A stretch of DNA of 64,000 bases from Streptomyces sp. PH10-H1 (GTDB lineage Bacteria > Actinomycetota > Actinomycetes > Streptomycetales > Streptomycetaceae): positions 119,220-183,219 of the forward strand of contig NZ_JASISZ010000002.1 in the NCBI RefSeq assembly GCF_030063355.1, given 5' to 3'. The notes below the pieces were generated by a model. It was given only the letters and a program-made list of their open reading frames with translations, was not told the DNA's origin and searched no databases. Shown in pieces: positions 61,899 through 64,000 of this stretch; within the stretch, counting starts at the first letter, position 1, and every line of letters starts with the position of its first letter. Both the position numbers and the translations under genes were made by a program.

Positions 61899-62131
61899 CG
61901 CGCGCCGTTCCCTCTCTCCGCGACATGAAGAATCGGTTGTGTGCTGCCTGTCCCGGCCGCGAAAACAGCGGCCTGTCGCGGTATCAACGAAGGGGATGCC
62001 AGACAGGTAATCCTTGTCCGAGCGCCGGCGCGAATTGGGGCTCGGAGCTGCAGGAATGCACGGTGACAGACTGCGGGCTGAAAATCACGTGAGACGCGCC
62101 GACCTTGCGTTCCAGCACATTGTTATGACCA

Positions 62132-62142
62132 ACTGATCAACC
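62132..62142 (-). promoter_or_regulatory. Inverted core of the rodlin element
   Basis: ACTGATCAACC, the reverse complement of GGTTGATCAGT found in rodlin element copy 2, lies 168 bp upstream of that copy, nearer to the exopolysaccharide operon. It could couple the two transcription units. Confidence 0.45.
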
Positions 62143-62309
62143 TCTGTTCCCTGTTGGGGACGCGTTCGCCTTTCGAATGAGTTCGCGAAGAAACGGCAGG
62201 AAACGGTGAGATGCGGCGAGATACGGCGGAATACCGAACACGCGGCACGCTCGTCCCCCGATCGGGTGCCCGTCACCATTTGGGTGAAGGGCCATAACCA
62301 AACCTGCGA

Positions 62310-62328
62310 TGGACGGTTGATCAGTCCG
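62310..62328 (+). promoter_or_regulatory. Rodlin promoter element, copy 2
   Basis: TGGACGGTTGATCAGTCCG, 39 bp before the rodlin start at 62368, differs from copy 1 (50468-50486) by A to G and T to C. The outer GGAC...GTCC adds to the central TGATCA palindrome. Confidence 0.7.
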
Positions 62329-62367
62329 ACCCGGTACCAGGGCAATCTCGCATAAGAAGGACTAATC

Positions 62368-62778
62368 GTGATCAAGAAGTTCCTCGCCACGGCTGCGGTG
62401 GCTGTCTCCGTCGTGGGCGTCTCGGCAGCGGTGGCCTCGCCGGCGATGGCCATCGGCAACGACGGCGGCACCAGCACCACCAACGGCAACGGTTCCGAGC
62501 AGAACTACGGCAACACCTACACCAGCGGCTACATGAGCCCGTCGTTCGCGCTCGTCCAGGGCTCCCTGAACAAGCCGTGCCTCGCGGTGCCGCTGAAGGG
62601 CAATGTCGGCTCGCTCGTCGGCGTGGTTCCGATCACGGTCCAGGACATCAACGTCCTGTCGTCGCCGCAGAACCAGCAGTGCACCGAGAACTCCTCCCAG
62701 ATCAAGGGCGACGAGCCGCTGTCGCACATCCTGGACCAGATCCCGGTGCTGTCCGGCAACGGCGTCGGCAACAAGTGA
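62368..62778 (+). CDS. Rodlin, second copy
   Basis: A 136-aa secreted rodlin from the GTG at 62368. Signal peptide IKKFLATAAVAVSVVGVSA, cleavage near SPAMA; mature part GNGSEQNYGNTYTSGYMSP, LNKPCLAVPLKGNVGSLVGV, VPITVQDINVLSSPQNQQCT, IKGDEPLSHILDQIP. Length, cysteines and spacing match the first rodlin. Paired rodlin genes next to chaplins are characteristic of Streptomyces rodlet loci, in which both proteins are needed for full rodlet structure. Confidence 0.95.
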   Translation: MIKKFLATAAVAVSVVGVSAAVASPAMAIGNDGGTSTTNGNGSEQNYGNTYTSGYMSPSFALVQGSLNKPCLAVPLKGNVGSLVGVVPITVQDINVLSSPQNQQCTENSSQIKGDEPLSHILDQIPVLSGNGVGNK

Positions 62779-63122
62779 TCCGCACCGTCTGAAGGCCCTG
62801 GCCGCCGGTGACCACCGGCGGCCAGGGCTTTTTTGCGTTGTGCGGGATGCTGTGCGGATGCTGTGCGGGAGCGGCGCGCGGGCTGTTTTCTTCACGCCTT
62901 TTTCGATTTCGCGAGAAGATATCAGCGACGACAATTCGTGAACCTTGACAGCGCAGTTACGTCATTAGAGTGGATGATCACCGGAGCGCAGTGCGAAGGG
63001 TTTCTCCTGTCATCGGCAGTCGTTACCCCGGAAGGTAGCGGTGTCACGGGTGGCATGAAATTCGCCCGGGCAGCACGACGGTCGTGACTGCGATGGACGC
63101 CCCTATGGAAAGGGAGCTCAAC
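62779..63122. promoter_or_regulatory. Intergenic region upstream of chaplin
   Basis: About 345 bp. After the rodlin terminator, a possible promoter is TTGACA (62945-62950) with TAGAGT 15 bases on (62966-62971). TGGATGATCACCGG (near 62971) shares the TGATCA core of the rodlin element. No gene is seen. Confidence 0.4.
62795..62834 (+). terminator. Intrinsic terminator after rodlin 2
   Basis: GCCCTGGCCGCCGG pairs with CCGGCGGCCAGGGC, followed by six T. It is the most canonical rho-independent terminator in the window. Confidence 0.95.
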
Positions 63123-63356
63123 GTGAAGTACTCGAAGGTTGCTGCGATCGCCGCCGGAACGCTGATGGCCCTGGGAGCCGCTGCACCCGCGTTCGCCGAC
63201 GCCGAGGCCAACGGTGTGGCCAAGGACTCCCCGGGCGTGCTGTCCGGCAACGTCGTCCAGGTCCCGGTCCACGTGCCGATCAACGTCTGCGGCAACACGG
63301 TCAGCGTCATCGGCCTGCTCAACCCCGCCTTCGGCAACAGCTGCACCAACAAGTGA
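63123..63356 (+). CDS. Short chaplin
   Basis: A 77-aa chaplin from the GTG at 63123 (AAGGGAG upstream). Signal peptide KYSKVAAIAAGTLMALGAAA with cleavage near PAFADA; mature domain SPGVLSGNVVQVPVHVPINV, CGNTVSVIGLLNPAFGN, then SCTNK. Two cysteines form the usual disulfide. It is ChpH-like by length and wording. Short chaplins self-assemble into amyloid and can be wall-associated through long chaplins. Confidence 0.95.
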   Translation: MKYSKVAAIAAGTLMALGAAAPAFADAEANGVAKDSPGVLSGNVVQVPVHVPINVCGNTVSVIGLLNPAFGNSCTNK

Positions 63357-63387
63357 CGTTGGTCATCAGCCCGTGAGGGCGACCCGT

Positions 63388-63425
63388 AGCGGCCCCGGAG
63401 CGCTGGCTTGTGCTCCGGGGCCGCT
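63388..63425 (+). terminator. Terminator-like hairpin between chaplins
   Basis: AGCGGCCCCGGAGC pairs with GCTCCGGGGCCGCT across a 10-base loop, 31 bases after the short chaplin stop. Confidence 0.8.
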
Positions 63426-63491
63426 GCGGCTCCGGCGCGCGGGAGAGCTTCCCGCGCGCATTCCGAACAACCCAAGGCAGGAAGAGAGTCG

Positions 63492-64000
63492 ATGCGACAG
63501 GCCTTGAGCAGGAGCTTGATCACCGTCGCGGCCGCGAGCAGCGTGCTCGCCGTGACCGGCGGCTACGCACATGCCGACAGCGAATCCCACTCGACCACGT
63601 CGAACTCGCCGGGTGTGGTGGCCGGCAACAGCGTCGCGGCCCCGGTGGACGTATCGGTGAACCTGTGCGGCAACTCGGTGGACGGCGCCGCGATGCTGAA
63701 CCCGGCATTCGGCAACAACTGCGCCAACGAGTCGGCCCAGGCGCACGATCACCGCGGGGGATCATCCGGCACGGACGACAACCGGGGCGGCGGCCATGCC
63801 GACAGCCACGCCGGTGACCAGTACGGAGGGCAGCACGGAGACCAGTACGGCGAGCAGTACTGGGAGCATTACGGAGACCAGGGCGGAGACGAATACGGAG
63901 ACCAGCGCGGCACGCGGCACGGCGGTCACGACAGCACTGCGGACTCACCCGGTGTTGCCTCGGGGAACAATGCCCGGGTTCCGGTCGAGGCCCCGGTCAA
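63492..64000 (+). CDS. Long chaplin, truncated by window end
   Basis: An open frame from the ATG at 63492 runs off the end of the window (169 codons seen). The signal peptide MRQALSRSLITVAAASSVLA has cleavage near YAHA. The first chaplin domain is NSPGVVAGNSVAAPVDVSVN, CGNSVDGAAMLNPAFGN, then NCANE. A hydrophilic linker of about 75 aa follows, rich in Gly, Asp, Gln, Tyr and His with repeated DQYG-like units, before a second chaplin domain starts (DSPGVASGNNARVPVEAPV) at the edge. Long chaplins carry two such domains and a C-terminal sorting signal for sortase anchoring. The linker repeats look unusual. Confidence 0.88.
   Translation, partial: MRQALSRSLITVAAASSVLAVTGGYAHADSESHSTTSNSPGVVAGNSVAAPVDVSVNLCGNSVDGAAMLNPAFGNNCANESAQAHDHRGGSSGTDDNRGGGHADSHAGDQYGGQHGDQYGEQYWEHYGDQGGDEYGDQRGTRHGGHDSTADSPGVASGNNARVPVEAPV

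Larger units (their letters stand above)
61899..62367. promoter_or_regulatory. Divergent regulatory region, exopolysaccharide operon / rodlin
   Basis: About 470 bp between the operon and rodlin 2. It contains the rodlin element (62310-62328) and an inverted copy of its core (62132-62142). A GAGATGCGGCGAGATACGGC direct-repeat-like run is near 62208. No gene is seen. Confidence 0.5.

Overview
The window is a chromosomal segment of a Streptomyces-like actinobacterium. The evidence is very high GC with strong third-position GC bias, frequent GTG starts, and actinomycete families: chaplins, rodlins, a MelC tyrosinase pair, DUF397/XRE pairs, mycothiol-dependent enzymes and SpoIIE-type phosphatases. 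I saw no rRNA, tRNA, CRISPR array, insertion sequence or prophage. It reads as core chromosome with a few decayed genes.

Layout. 1-5.6 kb: two divergent membrane Ser/Thr kinases, an APH-like phosphotransferase, a flavin-oxidase remnant and a NarL-type response regulator. 5.9-12.7 kb: a three-gene 2-oxoacid dehydrogenase operon (E1 alpha, E1 beta, E2), a GntR regulator with palindromes at its start coupled to an MFS transporter, and a mycothiol-dependent enzyme. 12.8-20.7 kb: nitrilase-type amidase, secreted SGNH hydrolase, LURP-one-like protein, thioredoxin/NHL protein, M18 aminopeptidase, and a duplicated-domain surface protein followed by a class F sortase. 20.7-21.9 kb: a patchwork of gene remnants. 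21.9-31.2 kb: acyl-CoA dehydrogenase, SseB-like protein, pirin, PAS-GAF-SpoIIE-ATPase phosphatase, aspS and metG convergent around a perfect 21-bp hairpin. 31.4-33.3 kb: a DUF397 / ATPase / XRE-DUF5753 module whose promoters carry phased 12-bp TGCACGTG repeats. 33.4-46.3 kb: aldehyde dehydrogenase, STAS protein, a YihY/BrkB pseudogene with two lesions, a second SpoIIE-type phosphatase, membrane protein, CorA, lipoprotein, a SigB/SigF-type sigma factor and a DUF5949-like protein.

46.5-64.0 kb is an aerial-surface locus: chaplin, tyrosinase plus its copper chaperone, a secreted GH26-like glycosidase, a rodlin, a repeat-rich secreted protein, an eight-gene exopolysaccharide operon on the minus strand (glycosyltransferase, initiating phosphotransferase, ligase/polymerase, MurJ-like flippase, deacetylase, glycosyltransferase, Wzz-like, CelD-like acyltransferase), a second rodlin, a short chaplin, and a long chaplin cut by the window end. 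The exopolysaccharide genes overlap tightly and lie between the two rodlins, which suggests that polymer and amyloid rodlet layer are built together. This is inference from gene content and neighbourhood. Both rodlins share a near-identical 19-bp element about 40 nt upstream of their start codons.

Two further patterns stand out. Several plus-strand genes end in short tandem repeats that multiply the TGA stop codon into all three frames. Parts of a partner-switching stress network (two phosphatases, an ATPase, a STAS protein, a sigma factor) are spread over 20 kb. Starts were adjusted by ribosome-binding site and family length where the longest open frame looked too long.
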